A DNA stretch of 64,000 nucleotides from contig JAGBPS010000039.1 in assembly GCA_017633255.1 (NCBI GenBank), positions 1-64,000 on the forward strand, written 5' to 3'. Each line of letters opens with the position of its first letter. Position 1 is the stretch's first letter. Below are positions 1 through 8,262 of this stretch, piece by piece. The notes beneath the pieces were generated by a model. That model saw nothing but the letters and a program-made list of their open reading frames with translations. It searched no databases and was not told where the DNA came from. The DNA comes from Bacteroidales bacterium (GTDB lineage: Bacteria > Bacteroidota > Bacteroidia > Bacteroidales > WCHB1-69). The translations under genes and the position numbers were made by a program.

Positions 1-130
1 ACTACTCGACTCGCTAATAGTAGCGTGTTTTCAACACGCCATCGATGTGCTACCGCCGCCGTCACCCCACTCTGCGCTCCACTTCGTTACGCTGATGTGG
101 GGTTATTAAGATATCGTGCCTCCAGCACGC
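1..130. repeat. Structured intergenic repeat with three hairpins
   Basis: This stretch has no credible gene. It folds into three separate hairpins visible by eye: GCGTGTT/AACACGC with a 3-base loop at 23-39, CCCCAC/GTGGGG at 65-102 enclosing a GCG...CGC inner stem, and CGTGC/GCACG at 115-129. Several hairpins in a row without coding potential suggest a REP-like intergenic element rather than a simple terminator. The assignment is inferred from structure only. Confidence 0.45.
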
Positions 131-135
131 GAAGC

Positions 136-582
136 CCATTTTCCACTTTCTTTAGCATAAATAAGCGCACCCGTAATATGGCAGCTGTATTTAAACAGTG
201 ATGATAATGAGAAAAAAATCCGGAGATAGGCTGGAGTGCCGAGTTCGTCACCACGATCTGGCGTGATAATGGTGCAACTAATGGTGCAACTAATGATGCA
301 ACTTCTAAAGATTATTTAGCTGTCAATAAGCGTATTATAGATAGAAAAGTGAAAAAGAAAGTAAGAAAAAGAATGACAGAGCAACAATTACAGGAATGCA
401 TCGTTGAGGCTTGTTATGTGGAACATTCTATTGAGGAGCTTGCTAAACTGTTGGGAAAATCAGAGTCGCACATACGAAACCGATTCATTACCAATATGGT
501 TGCAGACGGAATTCTTTTGCGAACCAAACCAGTACACTCTTCAGGTCAAACATACATGACAAATCCAAAACTTGACAAATAG
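136..582 (+). pseudogene. C-terminal remnant of an AAA_4/AlbA_2-type ATP-binding protein with winged helix
   Basis: From 211 an open frame without ATG reads EKNPEIGWSAEF, then a repeat-rich linker, then a helix-turn-helix ending at 582. The HTH part alone could start at a GTG at 349 (77 residues: SIEELAKLLGKSESHIRNRF). EIGWS followed by a G-A-T/S-rich linker and a terminal winged helix is, from memory, the tail of divergent-AAA (Schlafen/AlbA_2-like) proteins common in Bacteroidota. Upstream in the same frame lies a short readable piece (RTRNMAAVFKQ), then four consecutive stop codons (199-210), so the gene is internally deleted and broken. Whether the 77-residue HTH is still made is unknown. 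Confidence 0.55.
268..303 (+). repeat. Three tandem 12-bp repeats coding NGAT/NDAT
   Basis: AATGGTGCAACT occurs twice, followed by AATGATGCAACT, in register and in frame with the remnant winged-helix gene. It encodes the repeated tetrapeptide N-G/D-A-T. Such short in-frame tandem linkers are prone to slippage. Confidence 0.85.
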
Positions 583-630
583 GATTGAAGGGTTGTTGCT
601 GCGAAAATAGGTTGCGCAGGATAGTTGTAT

Positions 631-685
631 TGCAAGAAAAAAATTTTAGCTTTGTCCGCTATTTCAAATTTTTTTCTATCTTGCG
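631..685. repeat. AT-rich imperfect inverted repeat
   Basis: GCAAGAAAAAAATTT (left arm, from 632) is mirrored by AAATTTTTTTCTATCTTGC (right arm, ending at 684). The right arm has three extra bases, and the loop is about 18 nt. There is no U-run typical of a terminator after the arm. It could be a mobile-element end or a hairpin repeat. No gene lies in 583-730. Confidence 0.5.
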
Positions 686-730
686 GCCCTCATGTAGTAA
701 AGATTTTTAGATATTAAAAATGTAGATAGT

Positions 731-931
731 ATGAAAGCATTTGGAACTATGATTCCATATTGTGGAAATTGTTCGCGAAAAACAAAGAAAGAAGGACTGG
801 CTAAAGATGAGTATCATTGTGATATTGTCATTGACACCCCGATGAAAGGTATTGTAACTGAAGGTATTGATGGAACACATTGTGTAGGATTGGGAGTTTA
901 TAAACCAATTCATCACCGCGAATTAGAGTAG
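731..931 (+). CDS. Small hypothetical protein with CxxC
   Basis: A 66-residue open frame with ATG start. It has one CGNC pair near residues 11-14, further Cys at about 30 and 51, and a charged middle. I do not recognise a family. The CxxC and later cysteines could bind a metal, but that is only inference. It stands alone between a decayed gene and a DUF2971-like gene, without a clear -7 box. It may be a real small accessory protein or a chance frame. Confidence 0.35.
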   Translation: MKAFGTMIPYCGNCSRKTKKEGLAKDEYHCDIVIDTPMKGIVTEGIDGTHCVGLGVYKPIHHRELE

Positions 932-1082
932 AACTAACCAAAAGTAGTACAATAATACGAGCGTTTTGAAATTGTACAAGTATTACATATTAAAAGTTCA
1001 GATCAAAAAGCATACAAAGAACCCGAAAACAGGCAGAATAGAGCAAACAAAAAAGTTAGAATCCTAAAGATATAGAAGAAGT

Positions 1083-1814
1083 ATGGAAAAGACTGGAAAC
1101 ACATTGTATAAAATCATGCGGGATGCAGGAATAAGTGGTAATACGGAAATATGCCAATATATGGATATAGATTACTTAAGGGCCTTGTTGTCAAAAGAAA
1201 TGTATTATGTGAAAAGAAAGAAGTTCTTTATGGATAACCGCGAAAAAAGCATCCCTTTTAAAACTTGTTGTGTTCTTAACCAATATGGGAAAAAATTCAC
1301 TCCTGAACAAAATGCAAGACAAGAATCGATAAATCAATCAGTTCGTAAATTTGAAGAAATTTCGTCAATGATGCCAACTTCCTGTTGGACAGAACGTGTT
1401 ACCGAAAATGCATTAATGTGGGACAGAAATGGCGAACGACACAAAGCATGTATTAAGTCAACCATAGGTGATTTTGTGAATGCATTTGGCCAAATGGAAT
1501 ATACTATCTGGTGTGGGAAGATGTTATACGAGTACATACATACTTCAATAATATCTGATGATATCATTTGGTACAAAGAACCGTACTTTTCAGATGAGCG
1601 TGAAATAAGATTCTATTTCTCAAAGGAGTTCAGCAAGGTTATACCCGATGATAGAACAGATGACCATATCTTATTATCCGTAAATATAAACTGTTTAATA
1701 AAAGAGATTGTCCTTTCTCCATATATCAAAAGAGAAGCGGCAGAGGAAATAAGAAAATCTTTTCAAGAAAAATACAAAATAGTAACAAAACTTTCTGAAA
1801 TTAGGGTATCATGA
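1083..1814 (+). CDS. DUF2971-like protein
   Basis: A 243-residue soluble protein without signal peptide or membrane segments. Around residues 100-115 it reads CWTERVTENALMWDRNGER and near residue 160 WYKEPYFSDEREIRFYF. An S/C-W then L-M-W block followed later by a K...F..E.E.R block is how I remember DUF2971, a family of unknown biochemical function often found in accessory and defence-rich DNA. Spacing is generous on both sides, so it is probably its own unit. The family call rests on motif resemblance only. Confidence 0.5.
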   Translation: MEKTGNTLYKIMRDAGISGNTEICQYMDIDYLRALLSKEMYYVKRKKFFMDNREKSIPFKTCCVLNQYGKKFTPEQNARQESINQSVRKFEEISSMMPTSCWTERVTENALMWDRNGERHKACIKSTIGDFVNAFGQMEYTIWCGKMLYEYIHTSIISDDIIWYKEPYFSDEREIRFYFSKEFSKVIPDDRTDDHILLSVNINCLIKEIVLSPYIKREAAEEIRKSFQEKYKIVTKLSEIRVS

Positions 1815-2351
1815 AAAATTATTGTAATTATCTATAGTACATGATAAAATTTTTTAATAGCTGATTCTCGGTGGGTTAGAAGTCGAAAGCAACGAAGGTG
1901 TCGGTATATTGTGATCGTTTCGATCTCGAATGAGAAATTCGCCGACAATATTCAAACCATAACGGAAGATACATTTCGCCTTGCGGCCATGGGTTTTGAC
2001 TGTGATTTCTTTGATGTTCCAGTGTGGACACCCGCTCAAGACGGCCCAATCCGTTTAGTACAAGGGCTGTTGTAGCTGGACGACCACGTGCTGGAGCACC
2101 ACCCGAGAGAGCAACGCAACCTATATGGACAGGTTCATCAACGAGTTCAAGCCACTGCTGTCCGGTCAGGTTGAGTAGATGCACAAGAAGAACGTGACCC
2201 TGAAGCAGCAGTGGGAGTAGTATCGGTTGGGTGATTAGTTTCAATTGCCGCCATTCTACAAAAAGGGTACAGCAGATGATAACAGCAACAAACTGTCAGC
2301 AAAGGGCGGTTTGTTGCTTTGAACAACACAAAGTCGTAATAGAATATTTTG
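1815..2351 (+). other. Non-coding stretch with decayed coding sequence
   Basis: About 540 bp with no intact gene. In the + frame ending at TGA 2320-2322, readable protein-like sequence from about 2107 (TYMDRFINEFKPLL, MHKKNVTLKQQWE, LPPFYKKGTADDN) is interrupted by TAG at 2176, 2218 and 2236. A further in-frame TAG is at 2056. GC content is higher than in the flanking genes. Best read as a gene remnant of unknown family. Confidence 0.5.
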
Positions 2352-2359
2352 TATTTTTG
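2352..2359 (+). promoter_or_regulatory. Bacteroidota -7 box for the LRR gene
   Basis: TATTTTTG matches the TAnnTTTG -7 consensus and lies 36 bp before the ATG at 2395. Confidence 0.65.
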
Positions 2360-2394
2360 CCATATTAAAGTCGATTCGGTAGATAAAGATTACA

Positions 2395-4302
2395 ATGATG
2401 GATTATAATGAAGATATTTTAAAAGGTAAAGATTACTTTTCTAAAGGAAATTTTTCATCCGCTTTGGATTGTTTTAAGAAAGCTATTCAATACAAACCTG
2501 ATTCTAAAGAAGCGCATCTATTGGAGGCTATGGCTTACCAAAACATAGAAGGTTGGAAATCACGGAAAGCACTATCTTCTTTATACAGAATATTAGCAAT
2601 AGATCCTGATGATTCAATAGTTCCTGATTACATTAAATGTGTTTCTTCTGGTGAGTTATTGTCCAACAGAATAGAATTGTACCCTGTGTGTTATAGCACA
2701 TCTGCAAAAGATAGTAATTACCAAGTTTGCGATAATGAATTCATGGCGTACTTTATTGATGATATTACAATGAAATTTGAAATAATTGATGATAACAGCG
2801 TCAAAATCAAGTCTTGTTATTATGACAAACATCATAAAGCGCATTTAATCGATATAGATCTTGAAGAGAAAAACGAAACTGTCATCATTCCTTCAGTTGT
2901 CAGATTTTATTGTAAACAATATACTGTAAAAGAGATAGGCGAAAAATCATTTAATCTTGAGGAAGATGGCTCTCCGTTATACTTAACAAATGTTGTTATT
3001 CCTAACACAATAACAAAAATTGAAGAAAATGCTTTTCTTTCTTGTGTATATCTGAAATCAATAAGAATACCAAAATCGATTGTAGAAATAAGTGCAGGAG
3101 CATTCTCCTATTGCTCAGGATTAGAGCAAATAGAAGTTGAGAAAGGTAATAAAATTTATGACAGCAGAGAAAATTGTAATGCAATAATAGAAAAACAAAC
3201 CAATAAGATTATTGCAGGTTGTAAAAAAACTAAAATTCCCTCATCGGTGAAAATTATTGGCTTCGCAGCATTTCATGGACAAAGAGGTATGGACTCTATA
3301 GATATTCCCGATTCAATAACCGTAATAGAACAATCCTCATTCCTTGATTGTGGCCTTAAAACAATCAAACTCCCAGATTCTCTGGTCTATATTGGAAAAT
3401 TGGCATTTTCCTCTTGCCATTTGCGATCTGTGATTTTTGGTAATTCATTAAAGATAATTGACGATTCGGCTTTTAGGACAAATTGGAATCTTAAATCTAT
3501 AAAAATACCGAATTCGCTAACTTCAATTGGGCAGATGGCATTTTCTGACTGCCGTATTAAATCTTTAATTCTTGGGGATTCCTTAACTTCTATAGGTGAT
3601 TATGCATTTAATGGTCATTATATGTATGGTGATAATCCAAATTCATATAATATAGAGATACCAAAAACAGTGGAAAAAATTGGTTTAAGTGCATTTTGTT
3701 CAGACAATTTGCAATCGATAAAAGTTCACAAAGACAATCCATATTTTGATAGCAGAAACGATTGTAATGCAATCATAGAAAAGAAAACAAAAACATTAAT
3801 CTTGGGGTGTGGTAAAACATCCATACCCGATTCAATAAAGCATATAGGCAAATATGCATTCTATAAATGTGAATCTTTGTGTGAAATATCATTACCCAAT
3901 TCAATTGAAGAAATTGGGGATTATGCTTTCAGTTTATGTAGAAATTTATACACTGTTACTTTGTCTGAGTCGATTATTAACATAGGTTTAAACGCATTCA
4001 ACGGGTGTGAAAATTTGACAAAGATAATAATACCTCAAAATGTGTCATATATTGGTGAAAATGTTTTTAAAGGATGTAAAAAATTGAGATGTATTACATG
4101 TTTCAATCCTAATCCTCCTCATTTACAGTCTGATTTTTTGTTCGACTGGAATGACAGATATACTTATTACGATAACAGCGCTTTTAATTTGGTAGTTTTA
4201 ATAGTACCTCTTTCTAGTGTCGAAAATTACAAAAATGCACCAGGCTGGAAATTGTTTAAGAATATTTTTGCGATAGAAGATATTGAAGAGACACTCGAGT
4301 AA
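2395..4302 (+). CDS. TPR plus BspA-like leucine-rich-repeat protein
   Basis: 635 residues. Residues 3-70 look like a TPR-type helical region (YFSKGNFSSALDCFKKAI). From about residue 185 the protein is built of LRR_5/BspA-like repeats with the recurring pattern I-P-x-S-[IVL]-x-x-I-G-x-x-A-F-x-x-C-x-x-L-x-x-I. Two near-identical inserts read YDSRENCNAIIEK and FDSRNDCNAIIEK, each followed by a (I/L)xxGCxKT(K/S)IP turn. BspA-like repeats usually mediate binding to proteins or surfaces. There is no signal peptide, lipobox or sorting tail, so this copy appears cytosolic, unlike most BspA proteins. It has its own promoter and converges on the nuclease gene of the Zorya-like operon. The binding partner is unknown. 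Confidence 0.8.
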   Translation: MMDYNEDILKGKDYFSKGNFSSALDCFKKAIQYKPDSKEAHLLEAMAYQNIEGWKSRKALSSLYRILAIDPDDSIVPDYIKCVSSGELLSNRIELYPVCYSTSAKDSNYQVCDNEFMAYFIDDITMKFEIIDDNSVKIKSCYYDKHHKAHLIDIDLEEKNETVIIPSVVRFYCKQYTVKEIGEKSFNLEEDGSPLYLTNVVIPNTITKIEENAFLSCVYLKSIRIPKSIVEISAGAFSYCSGLEQIEVEKGNKIYDSRENCNAIIEKQTNKIIAGCKKTKIPSSVKIIGFAAFHGQRGMDSIDIPDSITVIEQSSFLDCGLKTIKLPDSLVYIGKLAFSSCHLRSVIFGNSLKIIDDSAFRTNWNLKSIKIPNSLTSIGQMAFSDCRIKSLILGDSLTSIGDYAFNGHYMYGDNPNSYNIEIPKTVEKIGLSAFCSDNLQSIKVHKDNPYFDSRNDCNAIIEKKTKTLILGCGKTSIPDSIKHIGKYAFYKCESLCEISLPNSIEEIGDYAFSLCRNLYTVTLSESIINIGLNAFNGCENLTKIIIPQNVSYIGENVFKGCKKLRCITCFNPNPPHLQSDFLFDWNDRYTYYDNSAFNLVVLIVPLSSVENYKNAPGWKLFKNIFAIEDIEETLE

Positions 4303-4416
4303 ATAACTAATCCCAGATCATTTTATCATAATCTTGGTTTAATACCTTGAAAATGTCTATGGTGATTGGAGGATTTGGATTATACAGATTGTAAACCCAC
4401 AAGTATAAAAATGTTA

Positions 4417-5271
4417 TCAGAATGGTAAGTCGTTATTGTTTGATGGATTGTTTGAATTCTGCTGTTTTATAGTACCTGCATTGGGATATTTCTTCTTAAA
4501 CGAATCCAACATAACTCTATTCGCTCCTTTTGAGAAGTTTTCTTGGTGTGCTGGATTCACGTTGGAATGGCAGGCGATACACAGGCATTGCAAGTTGCTT
4601 TCTCTGTTATTTGTTTTTCTACCATCTTTGTGATGAACGTGTATGAATTGTCTATCCATTCTGCTTTCAGGATGGAACCCACAAATCTCGCAGGTGTAGT
4701 TATTTTTTGTCCGGTATGCTTCAGATATTTTTTGCCATTTCCAAGTATAACCCTCCAAATCAGTATCGGGTTCCTGTTCGTTTTCCGTATCCTCACCTGC
4801 TGCACGAAGTATCTGCTCAAACTCGTCAGAAGTCATATCATACCCATAATCGAATTGCCTTGCAGCTCGAATAATTTTCAAGCAATTTTTGCAGAGTGGC
4901 AATCCAGAAACCTCTACATCTCTTTCTTGACTTGTATCATAAACAATAACTGTTCCCGTGTTGGCTCGTCTATACTTTTTCGTTCCTAATGATTTTAGTG
5001 TTTCACAGTTGGTAATATGGAATCGAGGTTTGCCGTATGACGCCATATCATAATTGCGCATATAAAGAAATATTTGCTGTTTGTTCCCAGTATTAGGATC
5101 GACATAGTAGATGCCTTCATTGGTGATTTCAACCTCACCACTTTGAACATTTGAAAGATTGACATCAGCAACTTTAAGCGGAATATATGGTTTGGCTTCA
5201 CCAATAGTGTATCCAAGACTCTCTAAAGTAGCCTTTAACTTTTTGAAATCATATATCGGAGTATCACTCAT
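4417..5271 (-). CDS. HNH endonuclease, ZorE-like effector of a Zorya type II-like system
   Basis: 284 residues. The C-terminal HNH/zinc-finger domain spans about residues 190-245: CEIC at 194-197, HVHH at 211-214 with the catalytic-type His pair, Asn226, and C229/C231...C234-H235. An upstream CKNC at 127-130 belongs to a second Cys-rich region, preceded by the block HITNCETLKSL. Residues 1-80 are an unfamiliar N-terminal domain. The tail after 262 is Asn/Ser-rich and probably flexible. The start codon overlaps the ZorB-like stop by 4 bp (ATGA), so it is translationally coupled. In Zorya type II systems the only gene besides zorAB is an HNH nuclease (ZorE). By analogy this protein would nick or cut invading DNA after the ZorAB motor senses infection. 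Confidence 0.78.
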   Translation of the reverse strand: MSDTPIYDFKKLKATLESLGYTIGEAKPYIPLKVADVNLSNVQSGEVEITNEGIYYVDPNTGNKQQIFLYMRNYDMASYGKPRFHITNCETLKSLGTKKYRRANTGTVIVYDTSQERDVEVSGLPLCKNCLKIIRAARQFDYGYDMTSDEFEQILRAAGEDTENEQEPDTDLEGYTWKWQKISEAYRTKNNYTCEICGFHPESRMDRQFIHVHHKDGRKTNNRESNLQCLCIACHSNVNPAHQENFSKGANRVMLDSFKKKYPNAGTIKQQNSNNPSNNNDLPF

Positions 5272-5981
5272 TTTAACAGCCCTTTCTCATTTTTTTCTAC
5301 GAAATTCTCCAATATCTCATCACCACTTGTAACAATACGGATTTCCACTCGTCTTGATAATACCCTGTTGATGGGACTACCTGATAACATTGTATATGTT
5401 CCATTTTCATCTAATGACTTCCCATAAGAGAATCCGTTGGCTGTCAGCCAATATTCGATTAACCGTTGTTCCTCCTCAGTGTATTCTTGAAACACAGGCA
5501 ATTCTCGAAAATATTTTACCACACTCAACGCCCTTCGCTGAGAAAGGATAATATTAGCAATATATGGGTCTTTATCCAACCTTGGAATGGGCACATCATC
5601 AGTATGTCCTTCAATACGTATTTCTTGAATCCTGTCACGTAGTGTGTCTTTTAGAAGTATGTTAAAGTATCGAGGAAGGAACTCTTCCAAAATGTCCTTA
5701 AACGGGTCTGTTAGTTCCCATTCACCCGATGCAAAAAGCACTGTCGGATTCTCGAACTTCATCGTCAGGTCTTTCCCGATAGACATTTGCCATCTTACAG
5801 TATCTCCTGCAAACTCACTAACTAACTTCTCATGAAGGTTTTTCTTTGTATCCACATAATTTGTCAGGACGGATTGATTGTCCTGTACTTTCACCATATA
5901 AGAGACAGCAACAAACAGGAATATAATCATTAGTCCTGTCATCAGGTCAGATACTGACATCCACACATTTGACCTTGCCAT
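5268..5981 (-). CDS. ZorB-like MotB/OmpA-family stator protein
   Basis: 237 residues. One N-terminal membrane helix (about residues 10-30) carries Asp12 at its start (VSDLMTGLMIIFLF), in the position of the proton-accepting Asp of MotB. The C-terminal half is an OmpA-like peptidoglycan-binding domain: EGHTDDVP at 124-131, LSQRRALSVVKYF at 146-158 and NRVLSRRVEIRI at 205-216. This is the ZorB/MotB layout. In Zorya, ZorB pairs with ZorA to form an ion-driven stator anchored to the cell wall. It starts 3 bp after the ZorA-like stop and overlaps the HNH gene by 4 bp. No flagellar genes are in the window, which argues against a true MotB. Confidence 0.85.
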   Translation of the reverse strand: MARSNVWMSVSDLMTGLMIIFLFVAVSYMVKVQDNQSVLTNYVDTKKNLHEKLVSEFAGDTVRWQMSIGKDLTMKFENPTVLFASGEWELTDPFKDILEEFLPRYFNILLKDTLRDRIQEIRIEGHTDDVPIPRLDKDPYIANIILSQRRALSVVKYFRELPVFQEYTEEEQRLIEYWLTANGFSYGKSLDENGTYTMLSGSPINRVLSRRVEIRIVTSGDEILENFVEKNEKGLLK

Positions 5982-5984
5982 AAA

Positions 5985-7562
5985 CTACCTCCTTCCTTGA
6001 ATCATTGCCTGCATACAAGTATCCAACTCTGACAAGGTGGCGTTTAATCTCTGATAGAAATGCTCATCCAATTCACCAATTTCATTATTGAGGGCATCTA
6101 TGCTGCCTCGTATGCTACCAATAGCATCATTCAATCCTTTCCTGGTGTTCTTCCAGAACTCTTCGCTGTAATCGTTAATCTTGTTGATTTCATCGAGTTT
6201 ATTGATAAGCAGATTGACACCATCAACAAAGTTCCTTTGTTTCTTCACCCATTCATTCAACGACTTGGTTGAATCGTCAAACTTTTGCATATTATCTTTG
6301 GTTAAAGTAGCTGTATCTGCCAGCTTTGTTGAGACCTCTATAAACTTGGTGTCTTCAATCAAAACCTTGTTCAGAGCATCGATTATCTGTTTAAGTTTGC
6401 CACCATCGCTAACTAACAATTTGGTATCACCACCAACCTTGGTGAGTGTTGTGGATGTAGCATCAAAATTGTCTGCCATTTGTTTGTATTGTTTGGTCAG
6501 AGAAACTATCATTTCCTTGTTTTCTTTCTGCCAAGTGTTAAGTTGTTCTACGCTCTTATTTAGTTGGTCAAAGTTCTCCTGTACAAGTTTATTGATTAAT
6601 TCACCCATCTGTTTTTGGAACTCCTCTGTCACTTTTTTCATCACCTCAACCAACGCTTCTGTGTTACTCTTCTTTAACAGTTCTGTAAACTCATCAAACT
6701 TCATTTCTAAGAGACTGTTTGTTTTGCCCATAGCATCCTCAATCTCTATAACTTCACTATGCAACTTCTCCGTTAGTTTGGTAACTTTATCAGACAATTC
6801 ATCCATTTGAGTAGGCATTGTTCCCTCAATATCCAATATCTCACCAAGATTGGTGTTTATTCGCTGAACATCTGGTACAACTTTGGCGACAGATTCCGAA
6901 TGTGATAGGATTTTTCCAACATAATCTTTGATTTCCATACTTGTCTTTGCCATATTGGTCGTCTGCTCTTGTGTTTCTTTCAGACTCGGAAAGACAATCG
7001 TATCAAGCTCAGTTTTTATTGAATTTATTTCAGACACTCTTACTTGATTGGATTCCAAACTCACTATGTTCTTTTCGATTTCCTTCACTCTTCCATCAAT
7101 ATTTGAGAAGAAAGTCTCTTGGGATTGATATTGTTTTTGATACTCGCTAACGAGTGTTTGGATTGCATTAACAACCATAGATGCTGCCGACGTTGCATCA
7201 GATATCCCCTTTTCTATTTCGTCATAGGAGTGATTCACCTGTCTTGAAAGCAACAAAGAGCCAATCATACCTGCAAGAGAGGTAAAGAATGCCGTGCTTA
7301 GACCTCCTAACAGTGTTGGAATACTCCCCGCTATGTCATTAGTGTCAAAACCGATAAGCCCCTTGGTAATACCAACAAAGGTACCCAACACACCAACGGT
7401 AGACACCAAGGATGGTAATTGTTCTATCCACCTTCTCTTTGCTTCTAATTGTCCTTTTCTTTTCTTCTGCTGAACATATATGGCAAAGATGACATATATA
7501 ACGATTACTGTCAGCGTCAAAATGATGGTAAAAGCATCTAATTTTGAAAAAAATGTGTTCAT
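5985..7562 (-). CDS. ZorA-like MotA/ExbB-family channel with long cytoplasmic tail
   Basis: 525 residues. Three membrane helices are visible: about 11-30, 52-70 (VSTVGVLGTFVGITKGL) and 82-106 (PTLLGGLSTAFFTSLAGMIG). The latter two form the MotA/TolQ/ExbB channel signature. Residues 110-525 are a soluble, mostly helical tail rich in Lys, Glu, Asn and Thr with heptad-like spacing, much longer than in MotA or ExbB. A long intracellular ZorA tail is the hallmark of Zorya, where it is thought to signal to the effector. Translation is likely coupled to zorB (3-bp gap). No -7 box is evident in the 55 bp upstream, so it is probably co-transcribed with the membrane gene at 7618-8151. Confidence 0.85.
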   Translation of the reverse strand: MNTFFSKLDAFTIILTLTVIVIYVIFAIYVQQKKRKGQLEAKRRWIEQLPSLVSTVGVLGTFVGITKGLIGFDTNDIAGSIPTLLGGLSTAFFTSLAGMIGSLLLSRQVNHSYDEIEKGISDATSAASMVVNAIQTLVSEYQKQYQSQETFFSNIDGRVKEIEKNIVSLESNQVRVSEINSIKTELDTIVFPSLKETQEQTTNMAKTSMEIKDYVGKILSHSESVAKVVPDVQRINTNLGEILDIEGTMPTQMDELSDKVTKLTEKLHSEVIEIEDAMGKTNSLLEMKFDEFTELLKKSNTEALVEVMKKVTEEFQKQMGELINKLVQENFDQLNKSVEQLNTWQKENKEMIVSLTKQYKQMADNFDATSTTLTKVGGDTKLLVSDGGKLKQIIDALNKVLIEDTKFIEVSTKLADTATLTKDNMQKFDDSTKSLNEWVKKQRNFVDGVNLLINKLDEINKINDYSEEFWKNTRKGLNDAIGSIRGSIDALNNEIGELDEHFYQRLNATLSELDTCMQAMIQGRR

Positions 7563-7617
7563 AATATTTTTTTAGCTCCTAAATTATTAATAACAAAAAG
7601 TTCTTCATGATACAACA

Positions 7618-8151
7618 TTAAAAATTGGGAATAAAGATTTGACGACCTTGATTCATCTTCCCTTTTACTTTCCCATCTTCATTGAATTTCGGAGTTACTG
7701 TTATCAATGTTCCTTTCAAAATGGTAGAATCTCCTTGGGAGAATGCAGCAACAGAGTAGATCACTCTTTTATCTCCTGCTGCATAAAGAATATATTGCTG
7801 AATTCCGTTCTTATCTTGCAAACCAGCTACTTTTATCAACTTGTCGCTTTTTGACACTTTTTCTTCTGTTGCATAAATGTCTTTTTGTGAAAAGTCTGAG
7901 AAACGTATCTTGTTTTCAATACGTTTTTGAACAAATTGTTGTGCCTCTTGATAAGTAGACAAATCAAATGCACCTGCGGCAAATGCACTTGTCAAATCAA
8001 GGTCTTCTTTACTAGAATAAGAAGAAACATCTATTCGTTTTATATACTCTTTTGAAGTGTTGTTTTTTTCACCGTGGACGATTAGCATAAGAATCGCAAT
8101 AAGTAGGCAACACCCAAGTGCGACTATGAGAGCGGTCGTTTTGGCTTTCAT
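7618..8151 (-). CDS. Single-pass membrane protein, first gene of the Zorya-like operon
   Basis: 177 residues with one N-terminal transmembrane or uncleaved signal segment (about 5-26: TALIVALGCCLLIAILMLIV), then a 150-residue domain predicted outside the cytoplasm. I do not recognise the soluble domain. It has a mixed alpha then beta-rich look (YILYAAGDKRVIYSVAAF, LKGTLITVTPKF). It lies 55 bp upstream of the ZorA-like gene on the same strand, and the only visible promoter (8175-8182) precedes it, so the four genes are probably one transcript. Known Zorya types I-III as I recall them do not include such a gene. It may be a new accessory or regulatory component, or a passenger. Confidence 0.65.
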   Translation of the reverse strand: MKAKTTALIVALGCCLLIAILMLIVHGEKNNTSKEYIKRIDVSSYSSKEDLDLTSAFAAGAFDLSTYQEAQQFVQKRIENKIRFSDFSQKDIYATEEKVSKSDKLIKVAGLQDKNGIQQYILYAAGDKRVIYSVAAFSQGDSTILKGTLITVTPKFNEDGKVKGKMNQGRQIFIPNF

Positions 8152-8174
8152 AAACTCAAAATTATAATTTTCTG

Positions 8175-8182
8175 CAAAAATA
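8175..8182 (-). promoter_or_regulatory. -7 box of the Zorya-like operon
   Basis: On the minus strand this reads TATTTTTG, 23 bp before the ATG at 8151. It is divergent from the box at 8263-8270. Confidence 0.65.
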
Positions 8183-8262
8183 CATTTTTTCTGAACAGCT
8201 CAAAAAAAAACTTTACCTCTTTGCAAGCCTTGCAAACCCCTCCCTCATCTCCTAAAATATCG

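Noticed and set aside
1876..2244. 122-residue minus-strand frame in the gap before the LRR gene
   Set aside because: Leu/Arg-rich and without recognisable domain. The plus strand of the same DNA reads more like decayed protein sequence.
6181..6810. 209-residue plus-strand frame inside the ZorA-like gene
   Set aside because: Ser/Phe/Leu-rich mirror of a coiled-coil coding region; no start context and no motif.
5268..7562. Reading zorA/zorB as flagellar MotAB or as TolQR/ExbBD
   Set aside because: There are no flagellar or TonB/Tol genes nearby, the channel protein has a very long tail, and an HNH nuclease is translationally coupled. All of this favours Zorya.
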